Source: Anaerolineales bacterium (lineage in GTDB: Bacteria; Chloroflexota; Anaerolineae; Anaerolineales; Villigracilaceae). Taken from it: a stretch of DNA of 64,000 nt. The DNA lies in the NCBI GenBank assembly GCA_015075275.1, contig JABTUU010000002.1, positions 1-64,000 of the forward strand, in the 5' to 3' direction. The notes beneath the pieces were generated by a model. It was given only the letters and a program-made list of their open reading frames with translations. It was not told where the DNA came from and did no database searches. This document shows, piece after piece, positions 1 to 9,638 of this stretch; the first letter of the stretch is position 1; the number at the start of each line of letters is the position of its first letter. The position numbers and the translations under genes were made by a program.

Positions 1-516
1 CCGCCCGACCAGGTTGTCGGTAACGCGCTCCTATTCTTATTCATCTTCCTACTCGTCGGTTGGAGCGAAGAGTTACTCTCACGCGGCTACCATCTGCAAA
101 CTCTCGCTAGCGGGCTCAATCTATTCTGGGGCGTTGCCATTTCATCCGTCATATTTGGCTTCCTCCATATCTTCAACCCCGACGCTAGCTGGGCGGCAGC
201 GTTGGGAACCGCACTGGCAGGATTATTCTTCGCTTTCGCCTACTTGCGTACAAAGCAACTCTGGCTCCCCATCGGATTGCACATCGGCTGGAACTTCTTT
301 GAAGGCGTCGGATTTGGCTTCCCCGTCTCAGGCTTAACCATCTACCCATTGACACGCATCGAGGTTAGCGGCCCCGAACTTTGGACCGGCGGGGGGTTCG
401 GTCCCGAAGCAGGGCTAATCGTCCTACCAGCGCTGATCATTGGCGTAAGTCTAATCATTTTGCTTACACGCAGTCAGTGCGAGCAACAGCCTAAAAATAC
501 ATCGGCTATAGAGTAG
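1..516 (+). CDS. CPBP-family intramembrane metalloprotease (5' end missing)
   Basis: The reading frame is open from the first base of the window to a TAG at 514-516, so only the C-terminal part of the gene is present. Three CPBP (Abi/CAAX protease-like) motifs are visible: EELLSR at 67-84 (glutamate pair and arginine), FGFLH with the histidine at 166-168, and HIGWN with histidine 280-282 and asparagine 292-294. These are the predicted metal ligands and catalytic residues of glutamic-type membrane proteases. Between them lie hydrophobic membrane segments, and a last one precedes the charged C-terminus. Bacterial members process or protect against peptides and some act in protein maturation; the substrate here cannot be told. 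The family call is firm, the function is not. Confidence 0.85.
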   Translation, partial: PPDQVVGNALLFLFIFLLVGWSEELLSRGYHLQTLASGLNLFWGVAISSVIFGFLHIFNPDASWAAALGTALAGLFFAFAYLRTKQLWLPIGLHIGWNFFEGVGFGFPVSGLTIYPLTRIEVSGPELWTGGGFGPEAGLIVLPALIIGVSLIILLTRSQCEQQPKNTSAIE

Positions 517-576
517 CCCAATCGTCTCAATTTCCTCGCAAGCAAGCGCAAAAATTAAGAAACGTTCATGATTCTG

Positions 577-585
577 TGATATAAA
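577..585 (+). promoter_or_regulatory. Extended -10 promoter element for the SH3-like lipoprotein
   Basis: TGATATAAA fits the extended -10 pattern (TG, one base, then TATAAA) about 43 bases before the ATG at 628. No convincing -35 box was found, which extended -10 promoters can tolerate. Inference from sequence only. Confidence 0.35.
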
Positions 586-627
586 ATCTTCTACTTTTTC
601 AAACAAGGTTGTTTGCTTAGGAGAAAC

Positions 628-1458
628 ATGAACATCAAGAATTTTGGACGACTCATCCTTCTCGGCGCTCTGACGCTGTCGGCATGCAGAACGGCGACCA
701 TCGCGCCTTCAGCCGAACCAACGGCGGGACCCGATCTCGCGCTGACCGTCACCTCACAAGCGCAGATTTTCGAAGCGTTGACGCAAACCGCGCTCGTCCC
801 TCCAACCTCTACTTTTACGTCCGAGCCAGCCGTCACTCTTCCCCCGCCGCCCACAGACGCGCCATCTAAAGTCATCGTCACAGTAAGAGAGACCACCAAT
901 TGCCGCTCGGGACCGAGCGGCGCGTACGACATCGTCGGCGCGTTGGCAACTGGGTTACAGGCGGAAGCCACCGGGCGAAATTCCGCTCTCAATTACTGGA
1001 TCATCAAGAATCCAAATAAAGCCGGTACTTGCTGGCTATGGGGCGAACACGTCATCATTATCAGCGGAGACGCCGCTAGGTTGGAAGAGTTCGCAGCGCC
1101 TCCCACCGTGACCGCCGCTCCTGTGATTGCCGCGGCGCCCATCATTGATCGCGTAACCGTGCGTTTCGATGCTTCGTCGGGCGCGATGATCGTCTATTTA
1201 GAGGTATTCTTCCGCGACGGCGAAGGCGACGCCAATCTCGCTAACTTCCAAATCGTCAGCGCTTCACGAGCCGTAACCGGAGGCATTAAAGACGTTTCCT
1301 TCGCTCCCTCCGCTAACCAACGCAACGGCGCTTCCGTCACCGGACAGTGGGGTTGCGGCTCAAAGCAGTACGACATGGCAGTCGTCGTAACCGTCCGCGA
1401 TCAGGCGGGGCATACGAGCAATTCGTACGGAGTTAATTTCTCGTGCAACAAAAATTAA
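628..1458 (+). CDS. Lipoprotein with bacterial SH3-like domain
   Basis: The protein has 276 residues. ATG 628 is chosen because AGGAGA at 619-624 lies just before it; an in-frame TTG at 613 would place that ribosome site inside the gene. The N-terminus is a lipoprotein signal ending TLSAC, so the mature protein should be lipid-anchored outside the membrane. A Thr/Pro-rich linker follows. Around residues 85-150 comes a segment of the form NCRSGPS, then Tyr and Gly residues, WIIKNP and CWLWG, which resembles the SH3-like (SH3b) domains common in Chloroflexota lipoproteins that bind wall or peptide ligands. The C-terminal ~100 residues look like an all-beta module with a Cys pair, possibly a disulfide. 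It stands alone, with its own terminator. Specific role unknown. Confidence 0.75.
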   Translation: MNIKNFGRLILLGALTLSACRTATIAPSAEPTAGPDLALTVTSQAQIFEALTQTALVPPTSTFTSEPAVTLPPPPTDAPSKVIVTVRETTNCRSGPSGAYDIVGALATGLQAEATGRNSALNYWIIKNPNKAGTCWLWGEHVIIISGDAARLEEFAAPPTVTAAPVIAAAPIIDRVTVRFDASSGAMIVYLEVFFRDGEGDANLANFQIVSASRAVTGGIKDVSFAPSANQRNGASVTGQWGCGSKQYDMAVVVTVRDQAGHTSNSYGVNFSCNKN

Positions 1459-1490
1459 ATCTATCGCCTGTCTACGCTCAACCAAGATAA

Positions 1491-1526
1491 AAGACCTCGG
1501 AGTCCTAAAAAACTCCGAGGTTTTCT
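1491..1526 (+). terminator. Rho-independent terminator after the SH3-like lipoprotein
   Basis: CCTCGGAGT (1495-1503) pairs with ACTCCGAGG (1512-1520) around an 8-base loop and is followed by TTTTCT. It lies about 35 bases past the stop codon. Confidence 0.88.
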
Positions 1527-1600
1527 ATTGATTGTATTTCCTCTCTTCGCGATTCGCGGCAGCGTTGCTATTCAGCAAGCGCGTCAAACTCAAAAAGCAA

Positions 1601-1787
1601 ATGCGAATTTTATTCATAGAGAAATTTATTCCCATCTATATTCATGACGATCATACTTTCCGCTTGCAACCTACCCAACGAAAATGGCTCATCAGACGGC
1701 GGCGGGCAACCTATACAATTGAGTCGTACAACAGCGCAGGAAAATCAAATCAAAAAGAAGTCGTTTTACAATGCCAGCTCTAAATAA
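1601..1787 (+). pseudogene. Possible decayed lipoprotein signal and fragment
   Basis: ATG 1601 begins MRILFI and then runs into an unrelated frame. The neighbouring frame, entered near 1620, continues with a hydrophobic stretch LFPSIFMTIILSAC, which is a good lipobox, followed by a short polar tail ending at TAA 1785-1787. Read together they look like one lipoprotein N-terminus broken by a frameshift and cut short to fewer than 50 mature residues. Alternatively, ATG 1644 alone could start a 47-residue peptide. The 401-base gap 1459-1859 otherwise holds only two terminators. Low confidence that anything is expressed. Confidence 0.3.
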
Positions 1788-1796
1788 GAGCAAATA

Positions 1797-1834
1797 ATAA
1801 AAAGCCTCGCGGGCGCGTCAGCATCCGCGAGGCT
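1797..1834 (-). terminator. Rho-independent terminator after ahcY
   Basis: On the minus strand GCCTCGCGG pairs with CCGCGAGGC (plus-strand arms 1804-1812 and 1825-1833), followed by TTTTTATTATT. It sits 26 bases past the ahcY stop. Confidence 0.88.
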
Positions 1835-1859
1835 AATCGTCAATCCTATCTAAATCAAA

Positions 1860-3209
<1,350 letters not shown>

Positions 3210-3265
3210 CTATAAATCAATAATTCGATATACTGGCGCATTAACCGCAATGCTAATTCTCCAGT

Positions 3266-4225
3266 TTACGATTTCAACAAACTGTCCAATTTTCCCTGAT
3301 CGTCAAAATGTTCTCTAAATCGTTCAACGAACTCGCCTAGCGAATACGAATGGCTCTGCGTGCCTTTTCTCTCCAAGCAATAGACCGCCGCCAGCGAGCC
3401 GATTTCACCGCATAATTTCCAATCAAATCCGCGCGCATAACCCGCCAAAAATCCGCCGCGAAACGCATCGCCGACTCCGGTCGGGTCAACGATCTCCCTT
3501 TCAGGAACGGTTGGGATGCGCACCGAATCGCCATTCATGTACAAGTCTGCGCCGTCTCTTCCGCGCGTGATCGCCAACGCCTTCACATGCCTGAGTATTT
3601 GGTTTAAATTCCAGCCTGTTTTCTTCGAGATTAATCCAAATTCGTAATCATTGCAAAACAGAAACTGCGCGCCATCCATATCGCGCGCCAACTCGCCTCC
3701 ATCCAGACGAAGCACTTGCTGGCTCGGGTCATACAAATACGGAATTCCTAACTCGCGGCATTCGGCGGGGAATTTCATCATCGCATCCGGCGCAGATGGG
3801 GAGACGATCACCAAGTCTGGCTTTTCATCCAACTCTTTCAGCGACTGCGTGGAAGAATGCGCCATCGCTCCGGGATAGAACGAAGCGATCTGAGCGGAAG
3901 ATTGATCGGTCGTTGCAAAGAACGACGCGGTAAACTCGCCGGGAACCACTTTCATCAGCGATGTGTCCACGCCTTTTGATTCAAGCCATTGACGATAGTC
4001 GCTAAAATCTTCGCCAACAGTCGCCATGACGCGCGGTCTGACGCCCAGCAATGCCATCGAATAGGCGATGTTCGGCGCGATTCCGCCGCGCTGTTTCGAC
4101 ATGGATTCAACGAGGAATGAAAGGCTGATCGAGGCGAGTCGTTCGGGAAGGATCTGTTCTTTGAAGTAACCGGGGAAGGTCATCAAGTAATCGTAAGCGA
4201 CTGAGCCAGTGAGAAGAATGTCCAT
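3266..4225 (-). CDS. PfkB-family kinase, probably adenosine kinase
   Basis: This 319-residue ribokinase-fold enzyme carries the PfkB signatures: GGIAPNIAYSMALLG in the N-terminal substrate lobe and DPTGVGDAFRGGF near residue 245, whose aspartate is the catalytic base and whose glycines form the anion hole. The family phosphorylates sugars or nucleosides with ATP. Its place between mtnA and ahcY suggests adenosine as substrate, because AhcY releases adenosine that must be removed to pull the reaction forward. That step is inference from context; the sequence alone does not exclude a sugar substrate. The downstream ahcY begins 74 bases later. Confidence 0.8.
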   Translation of the reverse strand: MDILLTGSVAYDYLMTFPGYFKEQILPERLASISLSFLVESMSKQRGGIAPNIAYSMALLGVRPRVMATVGEDFSDYRQWLESKGVDTSLMKVVPGEFTASFFATTDQSSAQIASFYPGAMAHSSTQSLKELDEKPDLVIVSPSAPDAMMKFPAECRELGIPYLYDPSQQVLRLDGGELARDMDGAQFLFCNDYEFGLISKKTGWNLNQILRHVKALAITRGRDGADLYMNGDSVRIPTVPEREIVDPTGVGDAFRGGFLAGYARGFDWKLCGEIGSLAAVYCLERKGTQSHSYSLGEFVERFREHFDDQGKLDSLLKS

Positions 4226-4245
4226 AATTTTCTTACCTTCGCATC

Positions 4246-4274
4246 AAAAGGCGTGACGCGGATCGCGTCACGCC
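4246..4274 (-). terminator. Hairpin with short T-run between mtnA and the kinase gene
   Basis: GGCGTGACGCG pairs perfectly with CGCGTCACGCC (arms 4250-4260 and 4264-4274, three-base loop). On the minus strand it is followed by only four T residues, so it may be a weak terminator or attenuator that lowers read-through from mtnA into the kinase and ahcY. Confidence 0.6.
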
Positions 4275-4324
4275 GAATTCAACGGGCGAAAGTTTATCAC
4301 GTCAGACGGGGAATGTCTAGAAAA

Positions 4325-5368
4325 TTATTCTTCCAAAACTAGCCGTTCCAAACTCTTCTCATAGGGCGGATAGGCAATGCCGTTTTCTGTGACAATTGCA
4401 GTGACCAAACGATTCGGAGTTACGTCAAAGGCGATGTTGCGCGCCTTAGCATTCTTCGGAGTGACACGCTCGCCCTTAAACTCCAAGCCGAGGACTTCTT
4501 CCGGATCGCGTTCTTCGATGGGAATTTGATCGCCGTGCGAAAGCGAGAGATCAATCGTGGAAGTCGGCACGACAGGATAAAACGGAACGCCGTTATCTTT
4601 CGCGGCGAGCGCAAGCATGTACGTTCCGATCTTGTTCGCCACATCGCCGTTTGCCGCTGTTCGGTCTGAGCCGACAAAACATTTCTGCGCTTTGCCCGCT
4701 TTAAGGAAATATCCCGCCGTGTTATCGCTAATAATCTCAAACGGGATGCCGTATTGCTGTAACTCCCATGCCGTCAATCGCGCGCCTTGCAAACGCGGAC
4801 GAGTCTCATCCACCAGCACGTGAATCTTTTTCCCTTGTTCGTGCGCGGTGCGGATGACTCCAAGTGCGGTGCCCCAATCTACTGCGGCGAGCGCGCCGGT
4901 ATTGCAATGATGGATAATCGTGTCGCCGTCGTTGATTAGTGTCGCACCGTATTCTGCCATGCGTTTGTTGATCTCTACGTCTTCGTCGGCGATGCGTTGC
5001 GCTTCATCGAGGACGAATTGACGAGTCGCATCAGCGCTTGAAGACTGGAGACTGGAGACTTTGTTCATCACGCGGTCAACAGCCCACGCGAGATTCACTG
5101 CGGTGGGACGCGAAGCCTTCAACGTGGACGCGGCGGCTCGAAGATCGGCGACCAGACCGCCCGTCGAAGTGGAAGCGGATTCGAATCCTGCGAGCGCGAG
5201 ACCAAATGCGGCGGTCGCTCCGATGGCGGGAGCGCCGCGCACGACCATATCCGTGATCGCATGCGCGACGGAGTTGTGATCGCTAAACGAAACGATTTCG
5301 AAGCGCGCGGGCAAAACCCGCTGGTCTATCATTTTGACTTGGTTGTTTTCCCAAAATACGGTTCTCAT
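4325..5368 (-). CDS. mtnA: Methylthioribose-1-phosphate isomerase
   Basis: MtnA converts methylthioribose-1-phosphate to methylthioribulose-1-phosphate in methionine salvage. The 347-residue protein shows VVRGAPAIGATAAFGLAL (RGAPAIG signature), HHCNTGALA, DETRPRLQGARLTAWEL and GSDRTAANGDVANKIGT, all typical of the eIF2B-like isomerase family. The start at 5368 (MRTVFWENN) matches the family N-terminus; an in-frame start 37 codons upstream gives an unlikely extension. A TACAAT box lies only 7 bases before this ATG, suggesting a leaderless message. Residues near 105 are encoded by three copies of a heptamer (5040-5060), a probable in-frame repeat insertion. No other methionine-salvage gene is in view. 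Confidence 0.95.
   Translation of the reverse strand: MRTVFWENNQVKMIDQRVLPARFEIVSFSDHNSVAHAITDMVVRGAPAIGATAAFGLALAGFESASTSTGGLVADLRAAASTLKASRPTAVNLAWAVDRVMNKVSSLQSSSADATRQFVLDEAQRIADEDVEINKRMAEYGATLINDGDTIIHHCNTGALAAVDWGTALGVIRTAHEQGKKIHVLVDETRPRLQGARLTAWELQQYGIPFEIISDNTAGYFLKAGKAQKCFVGSDRTAANGDVANKIGTYMLALAAKDNGVPFYPVVPTSTIDLSLSHGDQIPIEERDPEEVLGLEFKGERVTPKNAKARNIAFDVTPNRLVTAIVTENGIAYPPYEKSLERLVLEE
5040..5060. repeat. Three heptamer repeats inside mtnA
   Basis: GAAGACT, GGAGACT and GGAGACT follow one another directly on the plus strand. The 21 bases encode a Ser/Leu/Gln-rich loop and keep the reading frame because 21 is divisible by both 3 and 7. Confidence 0.7.
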
Positions 5369-5375
5369 AAAAATT

Positions 5376-5381
5376 ATTGTA
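5376..5381 (-). promoter_or_regulatory. -10 box for a leaderless mtnA message
   Basis: TACAAT on the minus strand ends 7 bases before the mtnA ATG, which would put transcription start at or next to the initiation codon. No Shine-Dalgarno sequence precedes that ATG. Confidence 0.45.
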
Positions 5382-5444
5382 CTCGAAAATTCGTCGGTTA
5401 AAAACCTTAACACAGCGGGCAATCTATGCAATAATACGTCACGT

Positions 5445-5473
5445 TTGCAAAACAACTCTTGTGAGAGTATAGC
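5445..5473 (+). promoter_or_regulatory. Sigma70-type promoter for the ABC importer operon
   Basis: TTGCAA (5445-5450) and TATAGC (5468-5473) are separated by 17 bases. This gives a leader of about 115 bases before the substrate-binding protein gene and lies back to back with the mtnA promoter. Confidence 0.45.
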
Positions 5474-5593
5474 AACCACAGGGATCGAAGGCGCTCAAGA
5501 AATCTCAAAGGCCTTGCGCGCACGCTTCCCCGCCGTTGCGTTCGCTTCTGAACGCCCAAGGCTAAACAAGAGAAAATAATTGCAGGAGGACCA

Positions 5594-7321
5594 ATGTTCA
5601 CACGAACGCGTACGTTGCTCTTTCTGGCCTTTATGGTCATACTCTCGCTGGCGATCGTTTCATGCGGACCGCGCTCGCAATCAGCGGGAACTGAACAATC
5701 AATCACGCCAGATTCAACCAGCAGTATTACGATCGTTATCCCTGAAGATCCGCCGTCGTTTAACCCTATGGTGGCGGATACCGGCTACGATTCGCTCGTT
5801 ATGGAACTCGTATTGCTCGGCATGGCGGATATTGACCCTTACGGCAATGTTTTTCCCGAGCTTGCCGCAGAACTGCCAACTATCGAAAACGGCGGCGTAA
5901 TTGTTGACGACGATGCGGGGACAATGTCGGTCACATGGACGATGCGCGAAGGCATTCAATGGAGCGACGGCACACCCGTCACTGCGGACGATGCGCTGTT
6001 CACTTGGGAGGCGATCACCGATCCGGTCAACGGTTCATGGATTCCCGGCATTGATTACGTCGACTCGATTGAGAAGCTAAGTCAATATTCATTCGTCGTC
6101 AATTACAACACGCTGTATCCCAATTACCTTACGCAGCTGGGCGGCGAGCAAATCGCCATTTGGCCCGCACATTATTGCGACTTAGAGCAAGGATTTATCG
6201 CGTGGGATTGCGGGCGCGAACCATTGAGCGACGGTCCCTTCGTCTTGCACGATTGGCTCAAAGGCGATCATATGACATTCCACAAGAACGAGAAGTACTA
6301 CCTCGCTCCCAAGCCCAACATTGATCAGGTCATCGTGCGCATCGTGCCAGACGACGCCGTCCGCAAGACGATGATGCTAAAAGGCGACGCCGATATTGAT
6401 ATGTGGATTAATACGACCGTCGCTAAAGACCTGGAAGGGTCGGATGTTGTCAAAGTAAGCATGAGTCCTACTGATCGCTGGCTCATGCGTATGTTCTTCA
6501 ACCTTGCCCAAAAAGGAACGGTTGACTCATCCGCAACGCCACACCCGATTCTGTCGGATGTTAATGTGCGAAAAGCGATTCGCTCCGCTATTGATATAGA
6601 TACGATCAATTCTGAAATCTACTTTGGGCTGGCGACTCCCGTCTGGTCAGAATTCTTTCGCCCGCCCTATCAGTGCAACGTGCCGCGCCCAACGTACGAT
6701 CTCGAAGCCGCTAAAGCCCTGCTCGAATCATCGGGCTGGATCGACTCTGACGACGACGGCGTGCGCGAATGTCGCGGTTGCTCGACCGGCGCACCCGAAG
6801 GCTATAAAATGGAAATGGAATTCATCACCTATCCTGAATTCGGCGAACCGCTTATCCTCACGCAACAACTCATCGCTGAAATGTTGAGCGATATCGGCAT
6901 TAAAGCAAATATCTCCGTCGTCGAAGGCAGCATCTTATGGGATCAAGCCGAAAACGGCGGCATCGAACAAAGCGGCAACTTCGACATGGATATTTGGGAC
7001 GATGGATACCCGGGCATCGATCCTACCGATTACATCTGGGAAATGTATTCGCAAGAAGCGCTTGTACCGGGCTTCGGCAACAACGTCATGCGATATAACA
7101 ATCCCGAAGTGGACGCGCTGATTGACGAAGCCTATACGCTCGATGAAGCCTCGCGCAAAGAAACCTTCTGCGCTATCGCCGAACGTCTCGATGAAGACAT
7201 CCCCATGATCTACCTCTTCACTACGCCGAACGCCGAAGCCTACTCCGCGCGCATTGAAGGCGTTCAGTCGTCTGTCAACGATATGGTGACGTGGAATATC
7301 GCCGATTGGACGCTCAAGTAA
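5594..7321 (+). CDS. ABC-importer substrate-binding lipoprotein (peptide type, SBP_bac_5)
   Basis: The 575-residue protein begins with a lipoprotein signal ending AIVSC (Cys 24) and should sit lipid-anchored outside the membrane, handing substrate to the two permeases encoded downstream. Family marks include PEDPPSFNPM near the mature N-terminus, TWTMREGIQWSDGTPVTADD, and GPFVLHDWLKGDHMTF, all characteristic of oligopeptide/dipeptide-binding proteins. AGGAGG at 5583-5588 sets the ATG at 5594. The ligand is likely a peptide, but nickel, opine and sugar binders share this fold, so the substrate is open. A long hairpin after the stop (7352-7393) may stabilise this part of the message relative to the permease genes. 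Confidence 0.92.
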   Translation: MFTRTRTLLFLAFMVILSLAIVSCGPRSQSAGTEQSITPDSTSSITIVIPEDPPSFNPMVADTGYDSLVMELVLLGMADIDPYGNVFPELAAELPTIENGGVIVDDDAGTMSVTWTMREGIQWSDGTPVTADDALFTWEAITDPVNGSWIPGIDYVDSIEKLSQYSFVVNYNTLYPNYLTQLGGEQIAIWPAHYCDLEQGFIAWDCGREPLSDGPFVLHDWLKGDHMTFHKNEKYYLAPKPNIDQVIVRIVPDDAVRKTMMLKGDADIDMWINTTVAKDLEGSDVVKVSMSPTDRWLMRMFFNLAQKGTVDSSATPHPILSDVNVRKAIRSAIDIDTINSEIYFGLATPVWSEFFRPPYQCNVPRPTYDLEAAKALLESSGWIDSDDDGVRECRGCSTGAPEGYKMEMEFITYPEFGEPLILTQQLIAEMLSDIGIKANISVVEGSILWDQAENGGIEQSGNFDMDIWDDGYPGIDPTDYIWEMYSQEALVPGFGNNVMRYNNPEVDALIDEAYTLDEASRKETFCAIAERLDEDIPMIYLFTTPNAEAYSARIEGVQSSVNDMVTWNIADWTLK

Positions 7322-7351
7322 GCGACAAGCGCCGCAGCGAACATTGCGCTG

Positions 7352-7393
7352 GCGAACGCTTCTGGCTTATTCGATTAAGTCCAGAGCGTTCGC
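7352..7393 (+). other. Long intercistronic stem-loop
   Basis: GCGAACGCTTCTGGCTTA pairs with TAAGTCCAGAGCGTTCGC apart from one bulged T, giving a stem of about 17 pairs and a 6-base loop. No T-run follows, so it is not a classic terminator. Such hairpins between a binding-protein gene and its permease genes often protect the 3' end of the upstream message and let it accumulate; that role is inferred. Confidence 0.75.
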
Positions 7394-7417
7394 CGCTTCC
7401 GCGCCATAACGCTTAAG

Positions 7418-8455
7418 ATGACCGCTTACATTTTCCGCCGTCTTCTTCAAACCGTTGGGTTGCTCTTCTTCCTCAGCGTGATTCTTTTCAGCTTGGTCAA
7501 TGCCGCGCCCGGCGGTCCCATCACAGCATATGCGGGTCGGCGTCCCCGTCCCGAAAAGATAGCGCAACTCAAACGACAATTTGGGCTGGATCAGCCGCTC
7601 CCCACTCAGTATCTCTATTGGCTTGTCGGCAACGATTGGACGACCATTGACTCGAACGGCGACGGCATTAAAGATTCAGCGGGTTTGCGCAAAGGCGTTC
7701 TCCGCGGCGATTTCGGCTTTTCGTATCGCACGCGTAAACCCGTGTTAGAAGAAATTCAATCGCGCCTACCGAACACCGTCTATCTCATGAGCGTCACCAT
7801 GCTGGTCGCGCTCCTCATCGCCATTCCATTGGGCGTATACTCCGCCGTCAAACAATACTCTTCCTTCGACTTTTTCGCCACCACCTTCTCCTTCGCCGGA
7901 CAAGCCATCCCAGAATTTTGGCTGGGGCTTATCCTCATTATCGTTTTCTACGCGTGGTTAAAAAATCCGTGGACCGGAGAACCTCTTTTACCCTCTGGCG
8001 GCATCTCCTCCCTCGGCAGCGGATTTTCACTCTCCGACCGACTCGCTCATTTGATCCTCCCGGTCGTCACCGGGACATTGGGCTGGATCGCTTGGTATTC
8101 GCGTTTTATCCGTTCAAGTCTGCTCGAAATCTTGCCGCTAAATTACCTTCGCTCCGCCCGCGCGCGCGGATTAACTGAACGCATCGTAGTTCTCAAACAC
8201 GCTCTCAGCAACGCGTTGATTCCCATCGTAACGCTAATCGCGCTCGACCTGCCGTACATCTTCACCGGCGCCGTCTTGACCGAAACCGTTTTCGCCTGGC
8301 CCGGCATGGGGCGTTTGTATTATCAAGCCGCCATAGATCGCGACTATCCGCTGCTGCTCGCCGTGTTAATCATCGGTGCGGCATTCATCATTCTCTGCAA
8401 TCTCATTGCCGATATTTTATACGCCTACCTTGACCCGCAAGTGAGATATGAATAA
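7418..8455 (+). CDS. ABC-importer permease, DppB/OppB type
   Basis: This 345-residue inner-membrane protein starts YIFRRLLQTVGLLFFLSVILF, the standard first transmembrane helix of DppB-like permeases, followed by the extracytoplasmic region and five further helices. The EAA coupling loop is recognisable as YLRSARARGLTERIVVLKHALSNA, which contacts the ATPase. An insertion of about 20 residues containing DWTTIDSNGDGIKDS (a calcium-loop-like Asp/Asn/Gly run) lies in the first periplasmic loop, as in several Chloroflexota homologues. It should pair with the next gene, 6 bases downstream, to form the channel for the lipoprotein-bound substrate. No ATPase gene follows. Confidence 0.93.
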   Translation: MTAYIFRRLLQTVGLLFFLSVILFSLVNAAPGGPITAYAGRRPRPEKIAQLKRQFGLDQPLPTQYLYWLVGNDWTTIDSNGDGIKDSAGLRKGVLRGDFGFSYRTRKPVLEEIQSRLPNTVYLMSVTMLVALLIAIPLGVYSAVKQYSSFDFFATTFSFAGQAIPEFWLGLILIIVFYAWLKNPWTGEPLLPSGGISSLGSGFSLSDRLAHLILPVVTGTLGWIAWYSRFIRSSLLEILPLNYLRSARARGLTERIVVLKHALSNALIPIVTLIALDLPYIFTGAVLTETVFAWPGMGRLYYQAAIDRDYPLLLAVLIIGAAFIILCNLIADILYAYLDPQVRYE

Positions 8456-8461
8456 TCGCAT

Positions 8462-9382
8462 ATGCGTAGGATGGACGCAATAATGATCCCGCAACCTTCC
8501 GAATTCTCCATCGCCATCTGGAAGCGCTTCACCCGTCATCGGGGCGCGATCATCGGCATGGTTATCATCAGCCTCATCATACTATTGTGCATTTTCGCGT
8601 TCCTATCGCCATTCAATCCGGAAAAATCGAGTCTTGCCGAGAAGCTTCTGCCGCCCTCATCCGCCCACCTGCTCGGAACAGACGCGCTCGGACGCGACCT
8701 ACTGACGCGTATCCTCTACGGCGGAAGAATCTCGCTCACCGTCGGCGGGATCGCCGTTGCGATTTCACTCCTCATCGGCGTTCCTATCGGCGCGCTGGCT
8801 GGCTACTACGGCGGCAAAGTCGACTCCATTCTTATGCGCATCACCGACGCATTCCTGTCGCTGCCGTCTTTCCTCGTCTTAATCCTGCTGGCGGCAATCC
8901 TGCGCGAAGTGGAACTCCCCATCTTCCAGCGCAACAGCGTGCTGACCATCAGCCTCGTCATCGGCGCTCTTTCGTGGATGACCTTCGCGCGTCTCGTCCG
9001 CGCTGCCTTCCTCACCTTGCGCGAGATGGATTACGTCTCTGCATCGCGCGCGCTCGGCGCGTCAGATCGGCGCATCATGCTGGGTCACATCCTTCCCAAC
9101 GGCATCGGCGTCGTTATCGTCGAAGCAACTCTGCAACTCGGTTACGCCATCATCCAAGAGGCGGGCTTGAGTTTTCTCAACTTCGGCATCCAGCAGCCAA
9201 CGCCTTCATGGGGCAACCTTATCTATGCGGCTCAAAGTCACTTCACAAAATACCCGTGGCTGGCGATCTTCCCCGGCATTGCCATCTTCCTGACGATCGT
9301 TTCCGTCAACTACATCGGCGACGGTCTGCGCGACGCGTTCGATCCGTACAAGGTGATGGAAAAGGTTGGGGAGTGGACGTAG
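8462..9382 (+). CDS. ABC-importer permease, DppC/OppC type
   Basis: The 306-residue partner permease has the DppC N-terminal region WKRFTRHRGAIIGMVIISL, the LLGTDALGRDLLTRILYGGR motif that marks this family just before the core, and an EAA loop DYVSASRALGASDRRIMLGHILPN. It ends in the conserved NYIGDGLRDAFDP. Three in-frame ATGs (8462, 8471, 8483) are possible starts. Only 6 bases separate it from the DppB-type gene, so translation is probably coupled. The complex needs two ATP-binding subunits that are not encoded here; they must be supplied from elsewhere or shared with another importer. Confidence 0.92.
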   Translation: MRRMDAIMIPQPSEFSIAIWKRFTRHRGAIIGMVIISLIILLCIFAFLSPFNPEKSSLAEKLLPPSSAHLLGTDALGRDLLTRILYGGRISLTVGGIAVAISLLIGVPIGALAGYYGGKVDSILMRITDAFLSLPSFLVLILLAAILREVELPIFQRNSVLTISLVIGALSWMTFARLVRAAFLTLREMDYVSASRALGASDRRIMLGHILPNGIGVVIVEATLQLGYAIIQEAGLSFLNFGIQQPTPSWGNLIYAAQSHFTKYPWLAIFPGIAIFLTIVSVNYIGDGLRDAFDPYKVMEKVGEWT

Positions 9383-9386
9383 CGCT

Positions 9387-9638
9387 GTGACTTCAACTAC
9401 ATTTATCAACATCCTTGGCTGGACGGGCTCCATCCTCTTCCTCCTCGCCTACACATTGGTCTCGCTCAAAAAAGCGGACGGTGATTCGCTTCTGTATCAA
9501 GGCATGAACATCGTAGCTGGCGTATTTCTCGTCGTTTACACATTCATACTCGGCGCGTACGCCACCACAGGTCTCAACACAGCATGGGTCGCCATCGGTT
9601 TGTTCACGCTGGGGCGCAGATGGCTCAACCGAAAATAA
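9387..9638 (+). CDS. Small membrane protein, CBU_0592-like
   Basis: GTG 9387 gives an 83-residue protein with three hydrophobic helices and the sequence ILGWTGSILFLLAYTLVS followed by LYQGMNIVAG, which resembles the small CBU_0592-type membrane family of unknown function. The start lies 4 bases past the stop of the permease gene, so it belongs to the same transcript. Its stop overlaps the next gene by 19 bases. Function unknown; a transport role is not implied by the position alone. Confidence 0.65.
   Translation: MTSTTFINILGWTGSILFLLAYTLVSLKKADGDSLLYQGMNIVAGVFLVVYTFILGAYATTGLNTAWVAIGLFTLGRRWLNRK

Noticed and set aside
8587-9390. Open frame of 267 codons overlapping the DppC-type permease in another frame
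   Set aside because: Its translation is Arg/His-rich shadow; the permease frame has the EAA loop and family start.
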